Source: Nitrospinota bacterium
Lineage (GTDB): Bacteria; Nitrospinota; Nitrospinia; UBA9942
Direction of reading: 5' to 3'
DNA: 10,037 nucleotides
Assembly (NCBI GenBank): GCA_016234205.1
Contig: JACRGN010000233.1
Coordinates: forward strand, 1-10,037
Every line of letters begins with the position of its first letter. Within the stretch, counting starts at the first letter, position 1. The notes below the pieces were generated by a model, which searched no databases, was not told the DNA's origin, and saw only the letters and a list, made by a program, of their open reading frames with translations. Positions 1-6,405 of the stretch are shown here, one piece after another. The translations under genes and the position numbers were made by a program.

Positions 1-1383
1 CCATGAACCGCCGCGAATAACTCGGGACTGACCACTGTTTACACCTTCAGGATTATTTTTAGGACTCTTCCTGTAATAATCATCGGCATACCAATCGCTG
101 CACCACTCCCATACATTGCCCATCATGTCGTATAATCCAAAGGCATTCGCTTGAAATCTCCCAACTGGTGAGGCAAATGCATAGCCGTCGTCACACTCAT
201 GCTTGTCGTTCCAGCTACTGCCACCTGGTAATTTAGTACGGTCTGCAACATTGGCATATCTGCATGCTTCCTCTTTGCTGTTGCCCCAGTAGTTTCTTCC
301 TGTTGTCCCCCCTCTTGCCGCATATTCCCATTCGGCTTCGGTAGGCAGGCGGTAGTTTTTACCGCTTTTTCTTCCCATCCATTCTATAAATGCCTTTGCG
401 TCATTCCAGCTTATGCAGGCTACAGGGTGATTGTCTTCGTTTTCCTGATATTTATTCGGTCTTTTCCAGCTCGCCCATTCCCGCCAGTTCCATTGTTTTT
501 CCTTATCATCCTGGTCATACGCAAAACAACCATTTACACCGCCGGTGTTCTTTTCGGCATCCGTCCTGTAGCCTGTAGCATTTACAAACCCCCTGAACTC
601 ACCCACCGTTACCTCATATTTCCCCATGTAAAAATCATCAACACAGACTTCATGCATAGGTTTTTCATCACTTTCCCCATCTCCAAAGGTATCACCCATC
701 TGATAACAGCCTCCCTTTACAAAGATAAGCTCCATGCCTGTAACAGTGTCTCGTGTGTCCCCTACTACAGTCGCCATTGCAACTTTCTGCCATTTCTCTA
801 TCTCCTGTCTTGCCTTCTGCCTCATACTCTCATCTTCGCTTGAATATGGGTTATCTTCTGTGAAGGAATTTAAGAATTTGCTCCATGCGGCTATCTTTAG
901 GTCTTTCTCTATATCCCTCTTTTGATATTCAGCCACTTGATTGAATGCGCCCTGCATCTTATTAAGTGTATTGCCCCATGCGGCTTTATTATCTTCAATC
1001 TGTTTAGCCTTCTTATCCAGATCTTCAAGGGAGAAATCCGACTTTGGCGCCTCTTTAACATTAATCTCCGGTTCAACAACCCCCTCCATTCCCCCTTTAT
1101 TAAGGGGGAGTAAGGGGATAGACGCCAATTTAAATATAAAATCCCCTCCGTCATGTCCTGAATTTTTTATATCGTTATATTCAGGCACCTGGTCTGATTT
1201 GCCTGCAACACTTGATTTTACCCGTCCATGAAACAATTCTTCTGCTGTGAATATACCTTTGTCCGCCTCTTTTAATGCCCTTAAAAATGCATCCGCAAAG
1301 ACAGAGTGTCCGCTTCCCCCTTCATCTGCTACAGGCTCATTCCCTCCACTTGCCATGAGGGTTCTTGAAGGACGCTCCACACC
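1..1383 (-). CDS. C-terminal part (-1 frame) of caspase-like/FGE-sulfatase fusion protein, runs off left edge
   Basis: This frame is open without a stop from 1383 to the window edge (461 codons). It first completes the caspase fold: SRTLMASGGNEPVADEGG and GHSVFADAFLRAL around 1267-1371, then QVPEYNDIKNSGHDGGDF near 1140-1190, the usual end of peptidase C14 domains. A charged, helix-prone linker follows (about 780-1075). Then comes an FGE-sulfatase (formylglycine-generating enzyme/C-type-lectin fold) domain starting near 735: GMELIFVKGGCYQMGD, RLPTEAEWEYAARGG (307-351), GNVWEWCSDWY (88-120) and RVIRGGSW (1-24). The segment that would carry the catalytic cysteines of true FGE lies beyond the edge, so enzyme versus binding domain cannot be decided. 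There is no independent start or ribosome site; the part makes sense only as a continuation of the gene at 1329-1985. Domain identity is secure. Whether it is expressed by frameshifting, or is a broken or mis-sequenced gene, is open. Confidence 0.85.
1081..1117. repeat. Small palindromic repeat inserted in frame in the linker of the fusion protein
   Basis: Core inverted repeat CCCCCTT-TATT-AAGGGGG (1091-1108), flanked by CCCCT (1081-1085) and AGGGG (1113-1117). It is read in the protein as IPLLPLNKGGMEG, between the end of the caspase domain and the charged linker. A G-rich/C-rich palindrome of this kind is typical of dispersed mobile-type mini-repeats. Dispersal in this genome is inferred, not seen, because there is only one copy here. 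Confidence 0.6.
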
Positions 1384-1985
1384 TTTTTTATAAATTCTTC
1401 CCTCTCGCCTGCCTTTGACAGGTCGCCCGATACTGCCCTCGTTAGTGTCCCCGAATAGCAGGAGTCTGATACTATAAGGATATGTCTTGATGTGATTCTC
1501 TTTATGCTGGAGGTTATATCATCTGCTATAATCCAATTTGATGGGCTGTCACTTTTAGCATCCACAGGAAGCCAGTATGCCTTTCCGACTTCCTTCTCAA
1601 ATACCCCATGTCCTGCATAATAAATTAAAAGATTGTCATTTTTCCCAATCTTCCTGAAGTCATTCAGAGTGTCTAATATATCGCCCCTCGTTGCATCAAT
1701 GAGAAGTTTTGTCTGAAAGCCATACTGATTCTTTAATATCTCATCCACTGATTTTGCATCTGCTATGGCTGTCTTTAGCTTTGTGATGTATTTGTAGTTG
1801 TTGTTGCCGATAATAATGGCATGGTATTTTGCATTGAGCAATGCAGGGTCTAACCCTTTCTTTGCCTCTACTGAAAGGTCTCTCTTTGGCTTTACTGTAA
1901 CACTCCTCTCTTCTGATTGAACGGTAGGCAGAAAAAATAGAAGAAAGGTAAGGAATATAAGGAAGGTTAATGAGAACTTTTTCAT
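1329..1985 (-). CDS. Secreted caspase-like (peptidase C14/orthocaspase-type) protein, zero-frame part
   Basis: The 218-residue zero-frame product starts with a signal peptide or anchor (MKK, then a hydrophobic stretch at about 4-20, with a possible cleavage around TVQS-EE at 24). It continues with a caspase p20-like domain from about residue 54 (YHAIIIGNNNY). The catalytic dyad is visible: His126 in IYYAGHG and Cys176 in IVSDSCYSG. Such enzymes cut after basic or acidic residues, and export would place this one outside the cytoplasm. After residue 201 the zero frame loses similarity and stops at 1329. The conserved remainder of the domain is in the -1 frame (1-1383). The start at 1985 is supported by AAGGAGGT (1991-1998). 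The gene lies downstream of the flagellar block on the same strand but is separated by repeats and probably has its own promoter. Family is clear; substrate and role are unknown. Confidence 0.85.
   Translation of the reverse strand: MKKFSLTFLIFLTFLLFFLPTVQSEERSVTVKPKRDLSVEAKKGLDPALLNAKYHAIIIGNNNYKYITKLKTAIADAKSVDEILKNQYGFQTKLLIDATRGDILDTLNDFRKIGKNDNLLIYYAGHGVFEKEVGKAYWLPVDAKSDSPSNWIIADDITSSIKRITSRHILIVSDSCYSGTLTRAVSGDLSKAGEREEFIKKVWSVLQEPSWQVEGMSL
1366..1405 (-). promoter_or_regulatory. Candidate programmed -1 frameshift signal (SD-like element plus A_AAA_AAG slippery heptamer)
   Basis: In the zero frame of the caspase gene the codons ATA AAA AAG form the heptamer A AAA AAG (1389 to 1383). 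An AGAGGG element (1405 to 1400) lies exactly 10 bases upstream. Slipping by -1 gives AAA AAA GGT and enters the frame that finishes the caspase domain. The zero frame stops at 1329-1331. Downstream, TCCTTCA (1372-1366) can pair with TGAAGGG (1324-1318) around an inner CCCTC/GAGGG stem. These are weak stems 10 or more bases from the slip site. E. coli dnaX uses the same heptamer with an SD-like element at the same distance. A missing A in the A6 run, real or from sequencing, would look identical at this level. Confidence 0.5.
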
Positions 1986-1990
1986 AATGC

Positions 1991-1998
1991 ACCTCCTT
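1991..1998 (-). promoter_or_regulatory. Strong ribosome binding site of the caspase-like gene
   Basis: AAGGAGGT on the minus strand, 5 bases before the ATG at 1985, close to the ideal anti-16S match. It fixes the start codon and favours MKKFSL as the true N-terminus. Confidence 0.8.
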
Positions 1999-2003
1999 GA
2001 ATT

Positions 2004-2083
2004 AGATTCTTCCCCTTCGCTACGCTCTGGGTCAGAATGACACCCTCTACACTGTCATTCTGAGGGCAAAACCCGAAGAATCT
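2004..2083. repeat. Palindromic intergenic repeat (AGATTCTTC ... GAAGAATCT type)
   Basis: The outer arms AGATTCTTC (2004-2012) and GAAGAATCT (2075-2083) are perfect inverted copies. So are the inner arms TCAGAATGACA (2032-2042) and TGTCATTCTGA (2053-2063). The sequence resembles a REP/MITE-like element that recurs in intergenic DNA of many environmental bacteria. It lies in the probable 5' leader of the caspase-like gene, where it would fold into a long hairpin about 20 bases before the start. Confidence 0.75.
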
Positions 2084-2097
2084 CATCATTTAAAAGA

Positions 2098-2126
2098 AAA
2101 ATATCATAAATATCTGTAATAATCAA
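2098..2126 (-). promoter_or_regulatory. Candidate sigma-70 promoter of the caspase-like gene
   Basis: TTGATT (-35, 2126-2121), a 17-base spacer and TATTTT (-10, 2103-2098) on the minus strand, in AT-rich DNA. Each hexamer matches the consensus at four of six positions. The start of transcription would lie near 2091, leaving a ~105-base leader containing the 2004-2083 palindrome. Sequence match only. Confidence 0.35.
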
Positions 2127-2128
2127 GT

Positions 2129-2154
2129 GGAAGAATGTTTGCTCAGGGTGACAC
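2129..2154. repeat. Degenerate half copy of the neighbouring palindromic repeat
   Basis: GGAAGAATGTTTGCTCAGGG followed by TGACAC reads, on the other strand, as a diverged version of the TGTCATTCTGAG ... GAAGAATC arm at 2053-2083. It suggests a second, decayed insertion of the same repeat type beside the end of the flagellar block. Confidence 0.45.
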
Positions 2155-2179
2155 AAAGAGGGGGTTTTTCAACAACCTG

Positions 2180-2818
2180 TTACTTCTTCTGTTCTTCGGT
2201 TGGCTGTTTTTGAGGCTTTCTCTTTACTAACTGCTCACTGATTTGAACAGCAATGGCTGGATTTATATTACCAAGAATCTTGGCGACACTCTTTCCCTTC
2301 ATCCTTGACAATACCTGTATTGTAATATCCCTATCAAGTCTTTCAACCTGTGCAGCCGCTTCGGCAGGAGGCATTGAGCTATATACCTTTACAAGGTGGT
2401 TTATACTCTTTTCCTCCAAATCCTTTCTCAATATTATCAGTTTTTCCATATCAACCTTGATTGATTCAAGTTCAGCCAGCTTCTGCTGAATATTCTGCTG
2501 AATCATATTCAACTGCTCCTCTTTCATCTTAATCTCTTCTTCCTTTTTTGACAGTTCCTCTCTCTTTTTCTCAAAAGATTTTAGAAGTTCAAGGTCAAGC
2601 TCTGACTGGGGCTCTATTTTCTTTTCTGCAGAAGGTGTTTCAGTCTTTTGCTGTGCATGGGATACGGTAACAAAAGATACTTTCTGAAGTGAAGAATCCA
2701 TCCGCTTTATAATATATTTTAAATCAGCCATGTCATTCAGCCCGCTTAAGAATATAGTCAAGCCGAGCTTCATTGATATAATCGTTACAAAAATTATTCC
2801 GATTTTTTTATCTGCCAT
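2180..2818 (-). CDS. MotE/YlxF-type flagellar membrane protein with MgtE-N domain
   Basis: The 212-residue protein has an N-terminal membrane segment (about 6-27). A low-complexity stretch follows, then a long Lys/Glu-rich coiled coil (about 73-138) and a C-terminal helical domain (about 140-200, SSMPPAEAAAQVERLDRDI to NPAIAVQISEQL). That last domain is typical of MgtE intracellular N/FliG-N-like repeats. The architecture matches MotE of alphaproteobacteria and YlxF of Bacillus, found after fliJ in flagellar operons. MotE assists a periplasmic motor protein (MotC) in rhizobia; the role of YlxF is less clear. The start overlaps the fliJ end by 11 bases, so translational coupling is likely. It is the last gene of the block; no clear intrinsic terminator follows. 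Family call is good, precise function uncertain. Confidence 0.75.
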   Translation of the reverse strand: MADKKIGIIFVTIISMKLGLTIFLSGLNDMADLKYIIKRMDSSLQKVSFVTVSHAQQKTETPSAEKKIEPQSELDLELLKSFEKKREELSKKEEEIKMKEEQLNMIQQNIQQKLAELESIKVDMEKLIILRKDLEEKSINHLVKVYSSMPPAEAAAQVERLDRDITIQVLSRMKGKSVAKILGNINPAIAVQISEQLVKRKPQKQPTEEQKK

Positions 2819-3260
2819 ACATATCCCGTGTAAACCTATTAACAGCTATCTCGTCAAGAAGCCTCTGCTCTTTAAGATTAATTTCTCTCGTATACTCTCT
2901 ATATCCCCTCTCCTTTATAACCTCCAATATTTTTCTATTTTTCATGGCATCAATCACTTCAACAAGCTTTTTATCAACCCTCTCCCTGCACTTTTTTATG
3001 ATATCACCATGGTTTTTTATTTTTAATTCCAATCCATTTAGATATGAAAAGTAAAGTTTAATATCTTCTATCTGTAAAGTTACCCCTCCCTTTTGCAGAC
3101 TGCCTAAATCGTTTATGTGACTATCTTTTTCAAATATCATCATCTTGAGCCTATCTTCCTCAAGGGATAACTGTCTCCTGAGTTCCGATAATTCTTTCAG
3201 GAGATTTTCCTCTATAGTTCTTCTATAATTTAAAACTGATTCAAGTCTGAAGCGAAACAT
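2808..3260 (-). CDS. fliJ: Flagellar export apparatus protein FliJ
   Basis: The 150-residue, almost wholly helical protein has heptad-like hydrophobic spacing and many Lys/Glu/Arg residues (MFRFRLESVLNYRRTIEE at the start), as in FliJ (usually about 145-150). FliJ is the soluble coiled-coil stalk that inserts into the FliI hexamer and links it to FlhA, and it also recycles export chaperones. Primary sequence is poorly conserved in this family, so the call rests on length, coiled coil, the N-terminal LxxVLxYR pattern, and position directly after fliI (4-base gap) and before the MotE-type gene (11-base overlap). Confidence 0.85.
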   Translation of the reverse strand: MFRFRLESVLNYRRTIEENLLKELSELRRQLSLEEDRLKMMIFEKDSHINDLGSLQKGGVTLQIEDIKLYFSYLNGLELKIKNHGDIIKKCRERVDKKLVEVIDAMKNRKILEVIKERGYREYTREINLKEQRLLDEIAVNRFTRDMYGR

Positions 3261-3264
3261 AGAT

Positions 3265-4584
3265 TTAGTTAAATAATTCTCCTAATGATTTTATACTCCC
3301 GTTAAAATCTGCTCTCTCCTCTATCCCCTGAATTAGATATCTATTTATCCTGTCAATCATATCTATAGCATAATCAATCTTTGGATTACTCCCCTTTACA
3401 TAGGCACCAATGTTTATCAGGTCTTCAGCCTCTTTATATATAGCAATAACCTCTCGCAGCTTTTTTGAGAGTTCCAGATGCTCAGGAGATACTACATCTA
3501 TCATCACCCTGCTTACACTATTCAGTATATCTATTGCCGGATAGTGATTATGTGCAGCGAGATTCCTTGATAAGACAATATGCCCGTCAAGTATTGCCCT
3601 TGTTGAATCTGATATCGGCTCGCTCAAGTCATCCCCTTCCACAAGGACTGCATATAGGCCTGTGATGCTCCCCTTGTCAGAGGATGTCCCTGCCCTCTCA
3701 AGCAGCTTTGGAAGAGTTGCAAATACGGATGGTGTATACCCCTTTGTTGTTGGCGGCTCACCTATTGCAAGCCCAACTTCCCTCTGTGCCATTGCAAATC
3801 TTGTAACTGAATCCATCATCAAGATTACATCCATACCCTTTCCCCTGAAATATTCGGCTATGGCTGTGGCAATGAAGGCACCCCTCATCCTTATTAGGGG
3901 CGGCTGGTCTGAAGTGGCTGCTACTATAACTGACCTCTTCAGCCCCTCTTCTCCAAGATTCTTTTCAATAAAATCCCTTACCTCTCTCCCCCTCTCACCT
4001 ATGAGTGCAATTACATTTACATCAGCCTTTGTATTTCTCGCTATCATTCCCATGAGGACACTTTTTCCGACGCCTGTTCCTGCCAAAATACCCAGCCTCT
4101 GTCCCTTACCGCATGTAAGTATTCCGTTAACTGCTCTTATACCGAGGTCAAGAGGCTCACTAATTCTCCTTCTCTTTAAAGGATTAATCGGTATGGCATA
4201 TATAGGCTGGTCAACCCCTGTGTGAATCATGCCCTTTTCATCAATAGGATTTCCAAGACCATCTATCACCCTCCCCAGCATCTCATCAGATACCTTTATA
4301 CTTGCCCTCTCCCTCTTAGCAACTATAAGACTCTCCGGCCCAATCCCTCTCGTATCACCAAGCGGCATCAGGAGAATACTGCTGTCCCTGAATCCTACTA
4401 CCTCTGCACCTATCGGCGGGAGTTTGCCCTTTGGATATATATCACATAAACCGCCAATAGATGAGTCAGGGCCATTTCCTTCAATCACCAAACCGACTAC
4501 ACGGTTTACCTTTCCGTTGACCCTTATTGGATTAATCTCATCCAATGCGTGATAATATTTTTTAAAATTAATGGCTGGAATCAT
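3265..4584 (-). CDS. fliI: Flagellum-specific export ATPase FliI
   Basis: The 439-residue protein is the usual FliI length. It contains Walker A AGTGVGKS (168-175), the catalytic glutamate in GERGREV (Glu197), Walker B VILMMD (253-258), and the type III ATPase signature REVGLAIGEPPTTKGYTPSV. The start MIPAINFKKYYHAL is typical. FliI energises and unlocks substrate entry into the flagellar type III export gate, working as a cytoplasmic hexamer with FliH and FliJ. No Shine-Dalgarno sequence is visible before the ATG; the preceding 28-base arm of a hairpin repeat ends four bases upstream, which is unusual for an operon gene. Both Walker motifs and the catalytic residues are intact. Confidence 0.97.
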   Translation of the reverse strand: MIPAINFKKYYHALDEINPIRVNGKVNRVVGLVIEGNGPDSSIGGLCDIYPKGKLPPIGAEVVGFRDSSILLMPLGDTRGIGPESLIVAKRERASIKVSDEMLGRVIDGLGNPIDEKGMIHTGVDQPIYAIPINPLKRRRISEPLDLGIRAVNGILTCGKGQRLGILAGTGVGKSVLMGMIARNTKADVNVIALIGERGREVRDFIEKNLGEEGLKRSVIVAATSDQPPLIRMRGAFIATAIAEYFRGKGMDVILMMDSVTRFAMAQREVGLAIGEPPTTKGYTPSVFATLPKLLERAGTSSDKGSITGLYAVLVEGDDLSEPISDSTRAILDGHIVLSRNLAAHNHYPAIDILNSVSRVMIDVVSPEHLELSKKLREVIAIYKEAEDLINIGAYVKGSNPKIDYAIDMIDRINRYLIQGIEERADFNGSIKSLGELFN

Positions 4585-4588
4585 AAAT

Positions 4589-4646
4589 CAGTAAACAGTG
4601 AACAATGAACAGTAATTATTTACCGGTCACTGACCACTCACCACTG
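4589..4646. repeat. 7-base-unit inverted repeat between fliH and fliI
   Basis: Left arm, four 7-base units: CAGTAAA, CAGTGAA, CAATGAA, CAGTAAT (4589-4616). Two-base centre TA. Right arm, four units: TTTACCG, GTCACTG, ACCACTC, ACCACTG (4619-4646). In the minus-strand transcript the arms form a hairpin with four to six pairs per unit (counting G-U) and regularly spaced mismatches. The right arm covers the fliH stop and its last five codons. Confidence 0.85.
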
Positions 4647-5382
4647 TTTTCAGGGCATGCTCTATAGCCTCTGTCTGCTGTTCAATCCTTGCATCTATAC
4701 TTCCATAATTTGTCTCAACTATACATCCGCCCCTTCCGACCGATATATCACCCTCAACGGTAATATTCTTAACCCCTTCAATTAAACTGCTGATATCCGC
4801 TTTTATCTCTTTTGCCAACTCTAAATCTTCTGGATTTACCTTTACCTTTATCTCTTCCTTACTAACTACACTGCTTATAGCCGCCCTTATTGTATTTAAA
4901 ACTGTATCCCTATCTGTAGTAACTTCCTTATGAATTACCTTTTTAGAAACTGCAAGAATAAGTTCTAACATCTCTGACTCTATTGACCTATAAATCTCCT
5001 CCTTAACCCTGCCTATCTCTAATAGTTCCTTTTTAACTGTTTCTATAAGCGGCTCAACAACCTTTTTCCCTTCTTCCAGTCCCTTTCTCTTGCCTTCTTC
5101 AAACCCCTTTTTATATGCCGCCTTTTCAATCTGTTCAGCCTTAATCTTCGCCTCTTCTAATATATGCTCTCCCTCTTTCTTTACCGAAGCCTCCTTATCC
5201 TTTTTAAAATCACGTGCAAAACCGCCAACTTCAAAATCACCCTTCTTTTCGCCTTGTACTGCCCTATTAAAACGTGTCTCTTTCACCGATTCATTACCAA
5301 TCTTCCCGATAAGCTCTATATTCTTAAACTGAAAATTTTTAAAGAAATCTTTTTTATTTTCTTCTTCCGATTTTAGTATCAT
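4627..5382 (-). CDS. fliH: Flagellar export ATPase regulator/stator FliH
   Basis: The 251-residue protein has a variable charged N-terminal region. A coiled coil carries regular glycines (Gly93, 97, 101, 105 in YKKGFEEGKRKGLEEG), the AxxxG/GxxxG repeat typical of FliH and YscL proteins. The C-terminal domain (about 120-245) contains VGRGGCIVETNYGSIDARIEQQ, the conserved FliH/V-ATPase-E-like motif. FliH binds FliI, holds it at the export gate and C ring, and restrains its ATPase. It follows fliG by nine bases. The last five codons (VVSGQ) and the TGA lie inside a dispersed-type hairpin repeat, so the native C-terminus seems to have been replaced or extended by it. Confidence 0.93.
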   Translation of the reverse strand: MILKSEEENKKDFFKNFQFKNIELIGKIGNESVKETRFNRAVQGEKKGDFEVGGFARDFKKDKEASVKKEGEHILEEAKIKAEQIEKAAYKKGFEEGKRKGLEEGKKVVEPLIETVKKELLEIGRVKEEIYRSIESEMLELILAVSKKVIHKEVTTDRDTVLNTIRAAISSVVSKEEIKVKVNPEDLELAKEIKADISSLIEGVKNITVEGDISVGRGGCIVETNYGSIDARIEQQTEAIEHALKTVVSGQ

Positions 5383-5391
5383 AAAATAAGA

Positions 5392-6402
5392 TTAAACAAG
5401 TTCCTCTCCTGCCCCGCCAATTACTATCTTCCCCTCTTCCTCTAACTTCTTGGCAATCTTTAATATGTTCTGCTGAGCCTTTTCTACCTCGCTGAGTTTT
5501 AGCGGACCTAAAGCCTCTAAATCCTCCTTCATCATAGTTGCAGCCCTCTCTGACATGTTTGCAAATATCTTTGTCCTCAGAGGCTCACTTGCAGTTTTCA
5601 ATGCAATAAGGAGGTCCTGACTGCTTACATCTTTAAGAATTGTCTGCATACCCCTGTCGTCAACCTTAATCAGGTCTTCAAACACAAACATCAGCTTTCT
5701 TATCTCCTCTGCCAGGTCGGGATTGCTTCCCTCTATCTCCGATATAACCCGGGCCTCAGTGGTATGGTCTAACTGGTTTAGAATCTCGGCAACAGAAGCC
5801 ACTCCACCTATCTTACTCCCCTCCACCGCACCTGCACTCCTGAACTCTGCCGCCAATGCCTCATCCAGTTCCTTAATCACTCCGGGTGGAATCCTTTCCA
5901 GTTTTGCCATTCTGAATATTATCTCTGATTGAAATTTTTCAGGTAATTCTTTTAATACAGCACCGGCATGTGAAGGCTCAAGATGGGCTAAGATAATTGC
6001 ACAGGTTTGAGGATGTTCATTTCTCATGAAATTTGCAATTGTCTTTGCATCAAGAATACGAATAGCATCCAACCCCCCGCCACCCTCCTCTTCACTCGGC
6101 AAAGCCAATCTCTCCATTACCTCCTGAACCCTCCACGGCTCCAATGCCTTTTCAAGAACCTTTTTTACATAATCCTTGCCACCCGATACAACCCCGCCTT
6201 CTCCTGAAGATGCCTCGCCATAGAATTCCTCTGATACCTTATCTATAACTTCAGATGTAATATTGCTCACCTTAGTCATATAACTACCAATCAACTGGAT
6301 ATCCCTATCATCAAAGTTCTTCAGAATCTTTGATGCCAGTTCCTCTCCGAGCGATATTAAAAGTGCTGCCGCCTTTTCAGGACCTGTAAGTTTTTCAGCC
6401 AT
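5392..6402 (-). CDS. fliG: Flagellar motor switch protein FliG
   Basis: The 336-residue protein has the normal three-domain layout: N domain (about 1-105, binds FliF), middle domain with the EHPQ motif (129-132, binds FliM), the C-terminal MFVF motif (238-241) and the torque helix. The charged residues that face the stator are present at the expected spacing: Lys269, Arg286, Glu293, Asp294 and Lys302, corresponding to E. coli Lys264, Arg281, Asp288, Asp289 and Arg297, the last two exchanges conservative. The ATG at 6402 follows the fliF stop by three bases, with GAGGA inside the fliF end as ribosome site, so the pair is coupled, as fits the FliF-FliG interaction. Confidence 0.97.
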   Translation of the reverse strand: MAEKLTGPEKAAALLISLGEELASKILKNFDDRDIQLIGSYMTKVSNITSEVIDKVSEEFYGEASSGEGGVVSGGKDYVKKVLEKALEPWRVQEVMERLALPSEEEGGGGLDAIRILDAKTIANFMRNEHPQTCAIILAHLEPSHAGAVLKELPEKFQSEIIFRMAKLERIPPGVIKELDEALAAEFRSAGAVEGSKIGGVASVAEILNQLDHTTEARVISEIEGSNPDLAEEIRKLMFVFEDLIKVDDRGMQTILKDVSSQDLLIALKTASEPLRTKIFANMSERAATMMKEDLEALGPLKLSEVEKAQQNILKIAKKLEEEGKIVIGGAGEELV

Positions 6403-6405
6403 TTA

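Noticed and set aside
28..44. ACTGACCACTGTTTAC inside the FGE domain resembles the fliH/fliI repeat
   Set aside because: The encoded GVNSGQSRVIRGGSW is the normal family sequence at this place and there is no inverted partner; likely coincidence.
1741..1992. Minus-strand 83-codon frame beginning seven bases before the caspase start
   Set aside because: It needs a GTG start, overlaps the caspase frame fully and shows no conserved feature; the ribosome site fits the 1985 start.
2155..2179. G-run followed by T-run after the MotE-type gene as an intrinsic terminator
   Set aside because: The T-run is on the plus strand whereas transcription is minus, and no stable stem precedes a T-run on the minus strand.
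427..4552. Plus-strand open frames opposite the FGE domain, fliI and other genes (for example 427-843 and 3662-4225)
   Set aside because: They lie antisense to strongly conserved coding regions, their translations are low-complexity mirror products, and no family motif is seen.
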